64,000 nt of DNA from Bacteroidales bacterium (GTDB taxonomy: Bacteria; Bacteroidota; Bacteroidia; Bacteroidales; UBA10428), in the NCBI GenBank assembly GCA_035299085.1, contig DATGXG010000036.1, positions 62,001-126,000 on the forward strand, written 5' to 3'. The notes under the pieces are model-generated. The model made no database searches, was not told the origin of the DNA, and saw only the letters and a list, made by a program, of their open reading frames with translations. The position numbers and the translations under genes were made by a program. This document shows positions 27,078 through 35,576 of this stretch, one piece after another (within the stretch, counting starts at the first letter, position 1; every line of letters starts with the position of its first letter).

Positions 27078-27447
27078 TTGACATAAAGCCAATACCCGCC
27101 AGAGTTCCGAGAACATCAAACATTAAATCAACAATACTGCCTGTACGGTGAAGTGATGTTATAAAATGCTGAAGAAGTTCGGTTGTGATACCCAGTCCTA
27201 TACTTAACAAAAAAGTCAGGCTGATAATCCGAAGCTTTTTAACATTTTTCCTCCTGGAAGACATATCAAAAAACAATGCAGAGGAGAATCCAAGGAACAT
27301 AAAGAAATGAACGATAACATCACCGAATGTTATCCTGACTCCCAGTTTAGCGAATTCTGATGAGGGAATAAGGCACAGAATGATAATAAGCATGCCTACG
27401 GTTGCTGTTTTACTATAGCGGAAAGGAACGAATGGAAAAGTGTACAT
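27046..27447 (-). CDS. VanZ-like membrane protein
   Basis: A 133-residue protein with four hydrophobic segments and the VanZ-family C-terminal pattern (E-L-L-Q-H-F ... R-T-G-S-I-V-D-L-M-F-D-V-L-G-T-L-A-G). The biochemical function is not established for chromosomal members; VanZ itself gives low-level teicoplanin resistance. ATG 27447 is used because TTG 27468 would overlap the dnaG stop; the ATG begins 10 bp after that stop. Tail-to-tail 32-bp overlap with the Rrf2 gene. Confidence 0.8.
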   Translation of the reverse strand: MYTFPFVPFRYSKTATVGMLIIILCLIPSSEFAKLGVRITFGDVIVHFFMFLGFSSALFFDMSSRRKNVKKLRIISLTFLLSIGLGITTELLQHFITSLHRTGSIVDLMFDVLGTLAGIGFMSTIGRRFVPAP

Positions 27448-27457
27448 GGTGTGAATC

Positions 27458-29383
27458 TCAGTTAACAATTATGCGGTCGCCCAGGTCACGCGACAAATTG
27501 ATTTTCAGATTATTTAAAACCATAAATTTAACCATCAGCGATTGAATTCTCTCATCATTATGCTGATTCTGAGCATGATTTAATTCTTCTTCGGTTTCAT
27601 GAATCATTTTCATGACCTTTTCATTTTTAAAAGCCATCAGTGCTTCGGGTACGATCTCTTTTAAGCGCATTTCTTCGGTTTCAAAGAAATTTTCATAGCG
27701 TTTCCAGATTTTACTCAGATCATACGCAGAAGTTATCATATCGATGACTGATTTTGACACAACTTCATCAGGATGTTTTATGAAATGCTGGTCGCTAATG
27801 TTTTCATTTTTTTCTTTCATCGAAAGCATTTCAGTATAAATCACATTGTATACAGGATGATGAAATTCAAGTTCATCCTGTTGAATCTCAGTTATCAGGT
27901 AATCAGCCACTCTAACAGGCTTGTCGGGTGTAAGTTCAATTTCTTCACCGGCATAAAGTAGCATCAAACGCAGAACTTCTTTTTCAGCCGGGTATTTCAA
28001 AGCCTCCGGCTGACTTTTTAGAACAGTAGTATCAATTGTAGCTGGCAATTCCCTGAAATCAGTCTGTTTTGTTTTTTGATCAAACCGATTTTTTCTTAGG
28101 CGGGCGGTTTCAGTATACAGAATTTTTTCTTCGACATCTAAAAGTTTACTGCATTCCCTGATATAAACCGAACGCACAATACTTTCAGGTATGACAGAGA
28201 TAGTGCGGACAATTTCGGTAATAAGGCTTGCCTTTTTAAGCGGATCCTTTTCGGCATCTTTCCTGAGCAGGTTGGTCTTAAATGAAATAAAATCCGTCTC
28301 ATTGGTTGTAATAAAATCCGTAAAGCCGGCAGCATTGTTTTTTCGGGCAAAGGAGTCAGGGTCTTCTCCGAAGGGAAGCAAAACCACCCTCACATTCAGG
28401 CCTTCTTCAAGCAAAAGGTCAATTCCTCTGAGCGATGCTTTTATTCCGGCTTCATCTCCATCATATAAAACGGTAATATTATGTGTGAATCTTTTTACCA
28501 GCCTGATCTGGTTCTGTGTCAAAGAGGTTCCGGATGAAGCTACCACATTTTCAATACCAGCCTGGTGCATGGAGATTACATCGGTATATCCTTCAACAAG
28601 ATAGCACTTATCGCTTTTCAGGATGGCCTGCCTGGCAAAATAAAGGCCATATAGAATATCACTTTTATGATAGATTTCTGATTCCGGTGAGTTGATATAC
28701 TTGGCCGTCTTTTCATCGGTTTTCATTACGCGGCCGCCAAAGCCAAGCACCTGTCCGGTCAGCCCATGAATGGGAAACATTACCCTTCCGTGAAACCGGT
28801 CATAGCTTCGATTATCTTTTTCAATACTGAGCCCCGTTTTTACAAGGAATTCCAATTTAAAAGACGCTTCGATCGCCTTTCGTGTGAATGCATTTCTTTC
28901 GTCTCTTGAATAGCCGAGCTGAAACTTGCGAATGGTATCTTCACGAAAACCCCTTTCAGTAAAATAACTTAGTCCGATAGCTTTCCCTTCAGCCGTATGT
29001 AAAGTTTCAGCAAAGTACTTACATGCAAATTCATTAATGGCAAGAAGGCTTTCCCTTTCATTTTTTAATTGAATTTCCTCAATGCTCTCTTCTTTTTCAA
29101 CAATTTCAATGTTGTACTTTTTTGCCAGGTATTTCAGCGCTTCGGGGTAGGTAAGCTTGTCATTTTCCATCAGAAAAGTAACTACGTTACCTCCTTTACC
29201 TGTACTGAAGCACTTAAATATACCTTTTGAAGGGCTAACAAAAAACGAGGGTGTTTTTTCATTCTTAAACGGGCTCAGTCCCCTGAAATTTTGACCTGCT
29301 TTTTTAAGGCTGACAAATTCACCGATAACCTCGACAATATCGGCGGCATTAAATATCCTGTCGATTGTAGCTTTATCGATCAT
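27458..29383 (-). CDS. dnaG: DNA primase (zinc-ribbon ligands missing)
   Basis: A 641-residue primase that makes RNA primers for replication. An N-terminal CHC2-type module (1 to about 95), TOPRIM core with V-E-G-Y-T-D-V-I-S and L-Y-D-G-D-E-A-G-I-K-A-S, and a C-terminal DnaB-binding region are present. Three of the four zinc ligands of the usual C-x2-H...C-x2-C are replaced: G-L-S-P-F-K-N-E-K-T-P-S and K-C-F-S-T-G-K-G-G leave a single Cys. I believe this is a shared trait of Bacteroidota primases; the fold is otherwise kept. Its start overlaps the LuxR gene stop (ATGA). Confidence 0.95.
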   Translation of the reverse strand: MIDKATIDRIFNAADIVEVIGEFVSLKKAGQNFRGLSPFKNEKTPSFFVSPSKGIFKCFSTGKGGNVVTFLMENDKLTYPEALKYLAKKYNIEIVEKEESIEEIQLKNERESLLAINEFACKYFAETLHTAEGKAIGLSYFTERGFREDTIRKFQLGYSRDERNAFTRKAIEASFKLEFLVKTGLSIEKDNRSYDRFHGRVMFPIHGLTGQVLGFGGRVMKTDEKTAKYINSPESEIYHKSDILYGLYFARQAILKSDKCYLVEGYTDVISMHQAGIENVVASSGTSLTQNQIRLVKRFTHNITVLYDGDEAGIKASLRGIDLLLEEGLNVRVVLLPFGEDPDSFARKNNAAGFTDFITTNETDFISFKTNLLRKDAEKDPLKKASLITEIVRTISVIPESIVRSVYIRECSKLLDVEEKILYTETARLRKNRFDQKTKQTDFRELPATIDTTVLKSQPEALKYPAEKEVLRLMLLYAGEEIELTPDKPVRVADYLITEIQQDELEFHHPVYNVIYTEMLSMKEKNENISDQHFIKHPDEVVSKSVIDMITSAYDLSKIWKRYENFFETEEMRLKEIVPEALMAFKNEKVMKMIHETEEELNHAQNQHNDERIQSLMVKFMVLNNLKINLSRDLGDRIIVN

Positions 29384-29973
29384 AATTCTTCAGCACTTAT
29401 CAGTTTGTTAATGACCGCATAAACAGTGAGACCCGCAATGGTTTTAATGCCAAGCTTTGCAGTAATATTTTTCCTGTGTGTAATTACAGTGTGTGCGCTT
29501 ATATAGAGCCTGTCAGCAATTTCCCTGTTCGTCATTCCCAATGCCACCAGTCGAAGCACTTCCTTTTCCCGTTGGCTGATATCCTCATTTGTCCTTAATG
29601 AAAAATGCGGCTTCACAAGCTTCTGCAGCGTCCTTTCCAATTTATGATAAAGAATTTTTTCATTATCGGCGTATTCAATTATTTCATCAAACACCACATC
29701 ATTAATGGATTGCGGAATATCATTGATATATATAAACAGGAACCGTTTTGACCGGTTGTTTAATGTGCTTTTCAGTTCGTCAGGGCAGCCGGCGAGAAAT
29801 CCCTTTCCCCCAATAAGAAGAAAATCCTTTTCTTTCAGTAAAAGCGCATTCAGTTTGAGCGGATCGTAAACTTCACGTATGTTTATTGTAAACCCTGTTT
29901 GATAGAGTATACCGGTAAGACCCATTCTGACCAGCTGTGATCGATCAGCTATTATAACCGGAATGGCTTCCAT
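29380..29973 (-). CDS. LuxR-type regulator with a degenerate receiver domain
   Basis: A 197-residue protein: an N-terminal receiver-like domain (about 1-110) and a C-terminal LuxR/FixJ helix-turn-helix (S-Q-R-E-K-E-V-L-R-L-V-A-L-G-M-T-N-R-E-I-A, then I-S-A-H-T-V-I-T-H-R-K-N-I). The receiver lacks the phospho-acceptor: Gly55 occupies the place of Asp in D-F-L-L-I-G-G-K. It is therefore not controlled by phosphorylation. ATG 29973 is chosen because a longer start would lie inside the upstream gene. It lies 4 bp after the hemerythrin-domain gene, so it is probably linked to it, and overlaps dnaG by 4 bp. Confidence 0.87.
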   Translation of the reverse strand: MEAIPVIIADRSQLVRMGLTGILYQTGFTINIREVYDPLKLNALLLKEKDFLLIGGKGFLAGCPDELKSTLNNRSKRFLFIYINDIPQSINDVVFDEIIEYADNEKILYHKLERTLQKLVKPHFSLRTNEDISQREKEVLRLVALGMTNREIADRLYISAHTVITHRKNITAKLGIKTIAGLTVYAVINKLISAEEL

Positions 29974-29977
29974 GCAT

Positions 29978-30715
29978 TCAGGACTTATAATGATCAAGGA
30001 TCCACTTTTCCATACCACTGATTTTCGGAACCAGGATTTTATCCTCAAGGCGGGCATGATCCCTGAGATCTCTTTCGAGCCTGAATAATTCAAAAAGAAT
30101 AATCTGGCACAGATCGGATTCAGCAGGAATGGATATGTATTTGATTAAAAGATTCTTAAGATCGAGCAACTTGTCTTCCACATTTTCATGCTCAATCTCA
30201 TATTGGCCGATGCTGTACTTTCTTATTTGCTCCACGATTTCTTTACCCGGCTTTTTGCTTAGGAATGCTTTTTCAATATCAAAAACATAAGGATAAACTT
30301 TTTCCTCTTCGCGTAAAATATGGTGTTCCAATTCGGTTTTGTATCCGTCGAAAAAGCGGTCGATCAGTTTCAATGATTCTGATGGTACCGCATTTTGTGC
30401 GGCTACTAGTTTGTTAAGCAGGAACGCTATTTCAGGCACTTTAACCTTCATATAATATTGATGCGATTTCCTGAGGTAATCGACAATCATTCCTGCCGGA
30501 AACTGTTGTAAATGTTTTTCAGGAAAATAATTCGGGAAATGGTAGGTTCTTATCAGTTCAAGAAAAAAATCGACATTTATGTTGTAATCCTGGCAAACCT
30601 GCCTGATTGTTTTGTCTCCAAATCCAAGCTTAATGCCAAACCGGGAAATGATTTGAAGCAGATGGTAGTTCAAATGAACGATTTCTGCCATTTTCATATT
30701 AGCCTGAATCTGCAT
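29978..30715 (-). CDS. Hemerythrin-domain protein with a ScdA-like N-terminal region
   Basis: A 245-residue cytoplasmic protein. Residues about 5-60 (M-A-E-I-V-H-L-N-Y-H-L-L-Q-I-I-S-R-F-G-I) resemble the ScdA/RIC N-terminal domain, but the usual C-C-G-G is replaced by G-F-G-D. A hemerythrin four-helix domain follows with iron ligands in E-L-E-H-H-I-L-R-E-E-E-K, Y-E-I-E-H-E-N-V and D-H-A-R-L-E-D-K. Such domains bind a di-iron centre that meets oxygen or nitric oxide. The upstream TTG 30766 would lie inside apt, so ATG 30715 is used. It is followed by the pseudo-receiver LuxR gene, suggesting a sensor and regulator pair. Confidence 0.86.
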   Translation of the reverse strand: MQIQANMKMAEIVHLNYHLLQIISRFGIKLGFGDKTIRQVCQDYNINVDFFLELIRTYHFPNYFPEKHLQQFPAGMIVDYLRKSHQYYMKVKVPEIAFLLNKLVAAQNAVPSESLKLIDRFFDGYKTELEHHILREEEKVYPYVFDIEKAFLSKKPGKEIVEQIRKYSIGQYEIEHENVEDKLLDLKNLLIKYISIPAESDLCQIILFELFRLERDLRDHARLEDKILVPKISGMEKWILDHYKS

Positions 30716-30731
30716 ATCGTTTCGATTAAGT

Positions 30732-31271
30732 TTACTCGTTGAAATGTGCCAATGAAAAAACCTCATAGGGAGGTGAAAGGCGGTTTCTTCCTTTCAGGAA
30801 ATCCAGTTCAGCTATAAAGCAAACATAAGCCTTTTTTACATTGAATTTCCGGATAAGATTGAGAGTTGCCAAAGCCGTTCCACCGGTGGCGAGTAAATCA
30901 TCATGAAGCAGGACGATGTCATCCGGGTGTAAAGCATCCTGGTGCATCTGCAAAGAATCTTTTCCATATTCGAGATCATAAGTTACAGAATAAGTAACAG
31001 CAGGAAGCTTTCCGGGTTTTCTCACAGGTACAAAACCTGCATTCAGTTTATACGCGAGAGCACCGCCAATGATGAAACCTCTTGATTCTATGGCCACCAC
31101 CTTGGTAATTCCTTTTCCCGAGTAATGTTCTGCAAGGATATCGGTAATATGATTGAAGATTACCGGATGTTTAATGGCTGTTGTTATATCTTTGAATTGT
31201 ATGCCTTTAATCGGAAAATCAGGAACATTGCGAATGGATTCGCGAATACCGGCAAGAACTGAGCTGTCCAT
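30732..31271 (-). CDS. apt: Adenine phosphoribosyltransferase
   Basis: A 179-residue purine-salvage enzyme turning adenine and PRPP into AMP. The PRPP-binding motif is V-L-L-H-D-D-L-L-A-T-G-G-T (family V-L-I-V-D-D-L-L-A-T-G-G-T) and the family start I-R-N-V-P-D-F-P-I-K-G-I-Q-F-K-D-I-T is present. Normal length. It heads the leftward run apt, hemerythrin protein, LuxR protein, dnaG, VanZ-like gene. Confidence 0.96.
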   Translation of the reverse strand: MDSSVLAGIRESIRNVPDFPIKGIQFKDITTAIKHPVIFNHITDILAEHYSGKGITKVVAIESRGFIIGGALAYKLNAGFVPVRKPGKLPAVTYSVTYDLEYGKDSLQMHQDALHPDDIVLLHDDLLATGGTALATLNLIRKFNVKKAYVCFIAELDFLKGRNRLSPPYEVFSLAHFNE

Positions 31272-31288
31272 ATGTTGAAAGTTTTATA

Positions 31289-31321
31289 CAAAAATAGAAG
31301 TTTTGTTGGGATACTTCGCAA
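31289..31321 (-). promoter_or_regulatory. apt promoter
   Basis: On the minus strand TTG (31319-31321), 22-bp spacer, TATTTTTG (31289-31296), within the range of the Bacteroidota primary promoter. It would start transcription about 10 bases before the ATG at 31271. Confidence 0.45.
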
Positions 31322-31395
31322 AATACAATAACTGTCAAATGACTTTACTTTATGCAAAAAATTGACTATATTTATATTGAAAAGCCCGAAACGCA

Positions 31396-32088
31396 ATGAA
31401 TATTGATTTATTGAAGTATGTTTCTGACCGCCTACATGATGAAGGCGGAAAAGGAAAAGAACCGGGACCTGTCATTACAATTTCAAGGGAATACGGATGT
31501 CCTGCAAAAATAATCGCCGGACGTTTAGCGGAAGAGCTTACCCGCAAACTCTTTGTGAAAGGAAGGGAAGGCAAATGGCGATTTATTACAAAGGAAATTA
31601 TGGCCGAATCTGCCAAAGCCCTTGAGATTGAACCTGAAAAAATAAGGCATGTATTTCAATACGAGCAGAAAGGAATGGTTGATGAAATTATTTCTGCCCA
31701 GTTTAATAAATACTATAAAAGCGAACGAAAAATCCTGAACACGGTGGCCAAAGTCATCCGGAATATGGCCGGCGAAGGAAATGTAATTATTGTCGGAAGA
31801 GGTGGCGTCGCCATTACTCACGATATACCCCGGTCACTTCATATTTTGCTTGAAGCCCCGCTCGACTGGCGGGCCCTGAGGGTTGCGGAAAACTATAAAT
31901 TAACCTTTGAGGAAGCTAAGAAATCAGCACTCGAGGTGGATAAAAAAAGAAAAGAATTCAGGGAATATTTCCAGGGTAAAGACACAGATTATACCCGGTT
32001 CGATCTGAGCATCAATTGCATGGCATTTTCAATTGAAGAAATCGTACACATTATACTTAAAGTGGCAGAGATCAGAAAATTAGTCTGA
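31396..32088 (+). CDS. Cytidylate-kinase-like protein
   Basis: A 230-residue P-loop protein of the cytidylate-kinase-like family (not the housekeeping Cmk). It opens V-S-D-R-L and carries I-T-I-S-R-E-Y-G-C-P-A-K-I-I-A-G-R-L-A-E-E-L, a short-form P-loop with Lys; later V-I-V-G-R-G-G and R-V-A-E-N-Y are typical of this family. Its substrate is not established. It diverges from apt across 124 bp and converges on the DUF2461 gene with 4 bp between stops. Confidence 0.82.
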   Translation: MNIDLLKYVSDRLHDEGGKGKEPGPVITISREYGCPAKIIAGRLAEELTRKLFVKGREGKWRFITKEIMAESAKALEIEPEKIRHVFQYEQKGMVDEIISAQFNKYYKSERKILNTVAKVIRNMAGEGNVIIVGRGGVAITHDIPRSLHILLEAPLDWRALRVAENYKLTFEEAKKSALEVDKKRKEFREYFQGKDTDYTRFDLSINCMAFSIEEIVHIILKVAEIRKLV

Positions 32089-32092
32089 TTTT

Positions 32093-32761
32093 TCATTCCG
32101 CATTTTCGACAGCCGCATTCAAAAAACGATTAAAGTCGGACAGGGACCGGAATACATCCCTTGCTTCATTAATAAACGCTGCTTTTGTATACATGGAATC
32201 CGGTTCATCCTTTAAAACAGTGTAATGCTTATATTTCAGGTAGTCAATACCTTCGAAATCAGCAGAGAATCCTCTTGGAGCCGATTTAAGTTTTTCACCC
32301 CACAGATCGTTGCCAAAATGCTTTACAAAAGAGGGATTTTTAATTATTCGTTTAAATTCGTCAAAGTTTTCGGCTATTTCTGTTCGGATTGCTTTTAATA
32401 CCGGTGCTGATGGCATATAAATGCCGCCCGATAGAAAACAGGAACCGGGTTCAATATGAATATAATACCCGGCAAAAGCGCTTTTTCTGCCACCCCGGGC
32501 GATAAAAGCCCCAAGATTTGTTTTATAGGGCATTTTGTCGTTTGAAAACCGGATATCCCTGTTAATTCTGAAAATACACGACTTCGCATCTGTTTGTGCA
32601 GACTGTTTATCGAACAGCGCGATTTCGGCAATTATTGTTTCGATAAACGATTCCAATTCTTTCTTAATACCAGCGTAACTTGACCTGTTGGCATCAAACC
32701 ATTCTTTGTTGTTATTGGTTTTAAGTTCTTTTAAAAATTGAAATGTTGCTGGTGAAATCAT
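32093..32761 (-). CDS. DUF2461-family protein
   Basis: A 222-residue protein of the DUF2461/TIGR02453 family, of unknown function. It shows the family opening F-L-K-E-L-K-T-N-N-N-K-E-W-F-D-A-N-R, the block F-R-I-N-R-D-I-R-F-S-N-D-K-M-P-Y-K-T-N, and Y-Y-I-H-I-E-P-G-S-C-F-L-S-G-G-I-Y. Soluble, no signal. It diverges from ispD with 70 bp between starts; convergent with the cytidylate-kinase-like gene. Confidence 0.85.
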   Translation of the reverse strand: MISPATFQFLKELKTNNNKEWFDANRSSYAGIKKELESFIETIIAEIALFDKQSAQTDAKSCIFRINRDIRFSNDKMPYKTNLGAFIARGGRKSAFAGYYIHIEPGSCFLSGGIYMPSAPVLKAIRTEIAENFDEFKRIIKNPSFVKHFGNDLWGEKLKSAPRGFSADFEGIDYLKYKHYTVLKDEPDSMYTKAAFINEARDVFRSLSDFNRFLNAAVENAE

Positions 32762-32831
32762 AATAAAGTTTATTTAATTATCAGGAGAAGGATTTTGTAA
32801 ATTTAAAACATAAAAAACAAATTTTTACTGC

Positions 32832-33509
32832 GTGGAGAAATCAGTCATTATAGTGGCAGGTGGTTCAGGATCACGGATGAATTCAGAAATTCCCAAGCAA
32901 TTTATGAAACTTGCAGGGAAACCGGTACTGATGCATACCATAGAACGGTTTAACGAATATCTGCCAGGCATCCGGATAAGGGTAGTATTACCCGGAGAAC
33001 ATATTCAATTGTGGAAAGAGCTATGTAGTGAATATCATTTCACCATCAGGCATGATATCGGTTCTGGGGGCGAAACCAGGTTTCACTCGGTTCAGCGTAA
33101 CCTTTCGGATGTGACTGAGAACTCTTTAGTAGCTATACATGATGGAGTGAGGCCGCTTGTAAGCCTTGCAACGATTGAGCGGTGTTTTGCCACTGCCTCA
33201 ATTCACGGAAATGCAGTACCCTGCATTGAAATACCGGAAACAATGAGGAAAACTGAGAATACCGGAACCCGGCAGGTGGACCGGGGCCTTTACCGGTTAA
33301 TTCAAACTCCGCAGGTATTTGCCGGAAATATTCTGATGGAAGGTTACAGGCAGACTTATAATAAACAATTCACGGATGATGCCGGTGTAATTGAAAAAAT
33401 CGGTCACACTATTCAATTGGTTGAAGGTAATCCTGAGAACATAAAAATAACTTTTGCCAAGGATCTTGTAGTGGCTGAAGCATTTCTCAGGTCAATGCGT
33501 CAGGGCTGA
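32832..33509 (+). CDS. ispD: 2-C-methyl-D-erythritol 4-phosphate cytidylyltransferase
   Basis: A 225-residue enzyme of the MEP isoprenoid pathway that adds CMP to methylerythritol phosphate. The nucleotide-binding start V-A-G-G-S-G-S-R-M-N-S-E-I-P-K-Q-F and the block H-D-G-V-R-P-L-V are diagnostic, together with the C-terminal E-G-N-P-E-N-I-K-I-T. The start is GTG; it directly precedes the first strand of the fold. It converges with the GIN-domain gene, overlapping its end by 10 bp. The long-chain prenyl synthase at 9935 uses the product of the same pathway. Confidence 0.96.
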   Translation: MEKSVIIVAGGSGSRMNSEIPKQFMKLAGKPVLMHTIERFNEYLPGIRIRVVLPGEHIQLWKELCSEYHFTIRHDIGSGGETRFHSVQRNLSDVTENSLVAIHDGVRPLVSLATIERCFATASIHGNAVPCIEIPETMRKTENTGTRQVDRGLYRLIQTPQVFAGNILMEGYRQTYNKQFTDDAGVIEKIGHTIQLVEGNPENIKITFAKDLVVAEAFLRSMRQG

Positions 33510-34186
33510 GCAGATGTAATTGTTCCGCCCGACTGGGCATTTTTATTTATTTTCTGCGGATTTCCCTTATATGAAATATAGCCTTTTGAAGTTGCCTCGG
33601 CATTCAGTTCCGATTCGACATTAATCTTTGCTTTTCCGCCTGTACCTGCTCTTACTGTAACTTTTTCACATTCGAGTTCAAATGCAGATAAGGTTGCAGT
33701 TGTTGAAACGGAGATATCCATATTATCGGCATACCCTTCTGCAGTAAGCAGTGAGCCTTCAACCAGTTTTCCGGTGAGCTTGCCAAGATCGGCATCAATG
33801 TAAAGCATGCCACCGCTTTTAAGATCAACATTCAATTCAGGGGCTTTGAATAGGCCAGTTGTTGAAATATCGGCACCGCCTGTAGATGTAATCGAAGTAA
33901 GAGTTTTAAAATTTACGGTTACCATTACTTTTTTCTTAGTAAAAGGTTCGCCATAAACGCTTAACTGAAGCACGCCGTCTTTCACATCCGTTTTAACAGC
34001 AGAAGCATCAATTCCCTGAACCTGGATGGCGGCTGATTCTTTATCGGATTTAACAAGGCGGACAATGATTCTGTCGCCTGCCTCAATTTTAGTGAAAGGA
34101 GAAAGATTACGGATTACGGGATTCTGCGCTAAAGTTGTTAAGGCAGTTGAAACAATTGCAAAAAAAACGAACAGTTTGCGTAGCAT
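33500..34186 (-). CDS. GIN-domain (DUF2807) exported protein
   Basis: A 228-residue protein with a signal peptide (about 1-20, ending T-L-A-Q) and one putative adhesin/GIN domain: a beta-helix with repeated short strands (V-T-V-N-F-K-T-L-T-S-I-T-S-T-G-G-A-D-I-S). The function is not known; many Bacteroidota carry several copies at the surface or in the periplasm. Its 3' end overlaps ispD by 10 bp. The lone receiver gene lies 46 bp upstream on the same strand. Confidence 0.85.
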   Translation of the reverse strand: MLRKLFVFFAIVSTALTTLAQNPVIRNLSPFTKIEAGDRIIVRLVKSDKESAAIQVQGIDASAVKTDVKDGVLQLSVYGEPFTKKKVMVTVNFKTLTSITSTGGADISTTGLFKAPELNVDLKSGGMLYIDADLGKLTGKLVEGSLLTAEGYADNMDISVSTTATLSAFELECEKVTVRAGTGGKAKINVESELNAEATSKGYISYKGNPQKINKNAQSGGTITSAQP

Positions 34187-34232
34187 AAGATTAACTTTTT
34201 ATGGATAACGTTAAGAGACCGTCAAAAGTATT

Positions 34233-34613
34233 TCAGAAAGTATATTCTATAGCCAGGGCTTTTTCAAGTGATTCCCGGCTGATTTCATCCTTAATAATAT
34301 AGCTTCGGGCTCCGGCTTCAATCATCTGAACCACATACTTCATTTCTGAATGAAATGAAACCGCGATCACAATGAGATTTCTGTATAGAATGGTTGCCTG
34401 GCGTGTGGCCTCAATGCCATTCATGTTAGGCATATTAATATCCATGAAAACGAAATCACAAACTTTGCTTTTGAGTTGCGTCAGGCAATCTTGCCCGTCA
34501 ACAGCGGTGGAAATGGATTCAATCCGATCCTCAAAATAATCCAGTAACATGAATTTAAGAGCATTGACAAAATGAGGATTATCATCAACAATCAATACTT
34601 TTAGTTTTTTCAT
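34233..34613 (-). CDS. Single-domain response regulator receiver
   Basis: A 126-residue CheY-like domain. The acidic pair DD (10-11), the phospho-acceptor in F-V-F-M-D-I-N-M-P (Asp about 57), the Ser in V-S-F-H-S and the Lys in Y-I-I-K-D are all present. It has no output domain. It lies downstream of the sensor kinase and the Asp-less LuxR regulator on the same strand (about 333 bp away), so it may be the true phosphate acceptor of that kinase. A minus-strand TATATTTG at 34836-34843 could be its own promoter. Confidence 0.9.
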   Translation of the reverse strand: MKKLKVLIVDDNPHFVNALKFMLLDYFEDRIESISTAVDGQDCLTQLKSKVCDFVFMDINMPNMNGIEATRQATILYRNLIVIAVSFHSEMKYVVQMIEAGARSYIIKDEISRESLEKALAIEYTF

Positions 34614-34946
34614 TTTAGTTGAAAATCTCCTTTTAAAATCTCACACACTTCGATTCGAAATATAATAACAAATTCTTTAATAATACCAGATTTTAAAAGA
34701 AGTATGTACCGGTATAAAAATCCAGCGGGAAGTCAGTAAAACCAACTCCCCGCTTTCCTACCTAAATCCAACCAAACCCTATCTTAAATATTTTTATTTT
34801 GCTGTTGTCGCAAAGTCATTTCGATTATCACATTACAAATATATAATCTCAGGCAATTGAGAATAAGGGAAAAATTACTTAAAATTCCTGCAATTATACT
34901 CATTCAAATATAGGTATTTGCCGCCATTATAAAAAAGTGTTTTTTA
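34614..34946. other. 333-bp gap between the lone receiver and the LuxR gene
   Basis: No gene recognised. It contains a hairpin (34724-34754) and a minus-strand -7 box TATATTTG (34836-34843), which would give a leader of about 216 nt for the receiver gene. Confidence 0.5.
34724..34754. terminator. Hairpin, possible weak terminator or leader structure
   Basis: AGCGGGAAGT pairs with ACTCCCCGCT with one mismatch and an 11-base loop. On the minus strand it is followed by GGATTTTTA, a weak T-run. It may end transcription of the LuxR gene or lie in the leader of the receiver gene. Confidence 0.3.
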
Positions 34947-35576
34947 CTAAATGGTTACCAAATTGTTTTTCAAGGCAAACAAGACCAACCGGATAGAGTT
35001 TTTGGATCCGGTTTTTTCAAGCAGGTTTGTTCTGTGTCTTTCTACTGTTCTTTGACTGATATTGAAATGAGAAGCGATTTCCTGATTGGAAAGACCCCCG
35101 CAAATCAGTCGAAGTATTTCCTTTTCACGTTCGGTTATTTTGAGTACAGGATCCTCGGAATCTCCTTTTATGAGGGTCATTAGTAAATCCTGTGCAAAAT
35201 ACGTTTCACCTGCCAGAATCCGGTTAATAGCCATTAGCAGTTCATCGCTGTCTGTTTCTTTCAGTATAAAACCTTTAATTCCAAAATCAAGCAGGGCGTT
35301 GTAAAAGCCTTTTTCACCACTTGCAGAAATCACCAGAATTTTGAGGTCGGGATGTTTTTTGAGAATAATTCTGATTCCCTCTATTTCATTAAACTGTGGA
35401 TTATTAACAGTCATAATGATCAGGTGGGGTTTCATTGACGGAAGAAAGCCCAAAAGTTCTCCGACATCAGATGCTTCGGCCACAATCTCATATTTTCCTG
35501 TGGCCTGAAGCAGGTATTTCAGGCCACTTCGGAACAACCGGTGATCATCAAGCAATATAATACCGTTTTGTTTCAT
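34947..35576 (-). CDS. NarL/FixJ-type regulator lacking the phospho-acceptor Asp
   Basis: A 209-residue protein. The receiver keeps the acidic pair (L-L-D-D-H-R-L-F), the Ser (V-I-S-A-S-G) and the Lys (F-I-L-K-E-T), but Thr56 replaces the Asp in H-L-I-I-M-T-V-N-N-P. The C-terminal LuxR helix-turn-helix is normal (T-E-R-E-K-E-I-L-R-L-I-C-G-G-L-S-N-Q-E-I-A). Its ATG overlaps the stop of the upstream sensor kinase by 4 bp, so it was surely kept as that kinase's partner, yet it cannot be phosphorylated in the normal way. Confidence 0.92.
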   Translation of the reverse strand: MKQNGIILLDDHRLFRSGLKYLLQATGKYEIVAEASDVGELLGFLPSMKPHLIIMTVNNPQFNEIEGIRIILKKHPDLKILVISASGEKGFYNALLDFGIKGFILKETDSDELLMAINRILAGETYFAQDLLMTLIKGDSEDPVLKITEREKEILRLICGGLSNQEIASHFNISQRTVERHRTNLLEKTGSKNSIRLVLFALKNNLVTI

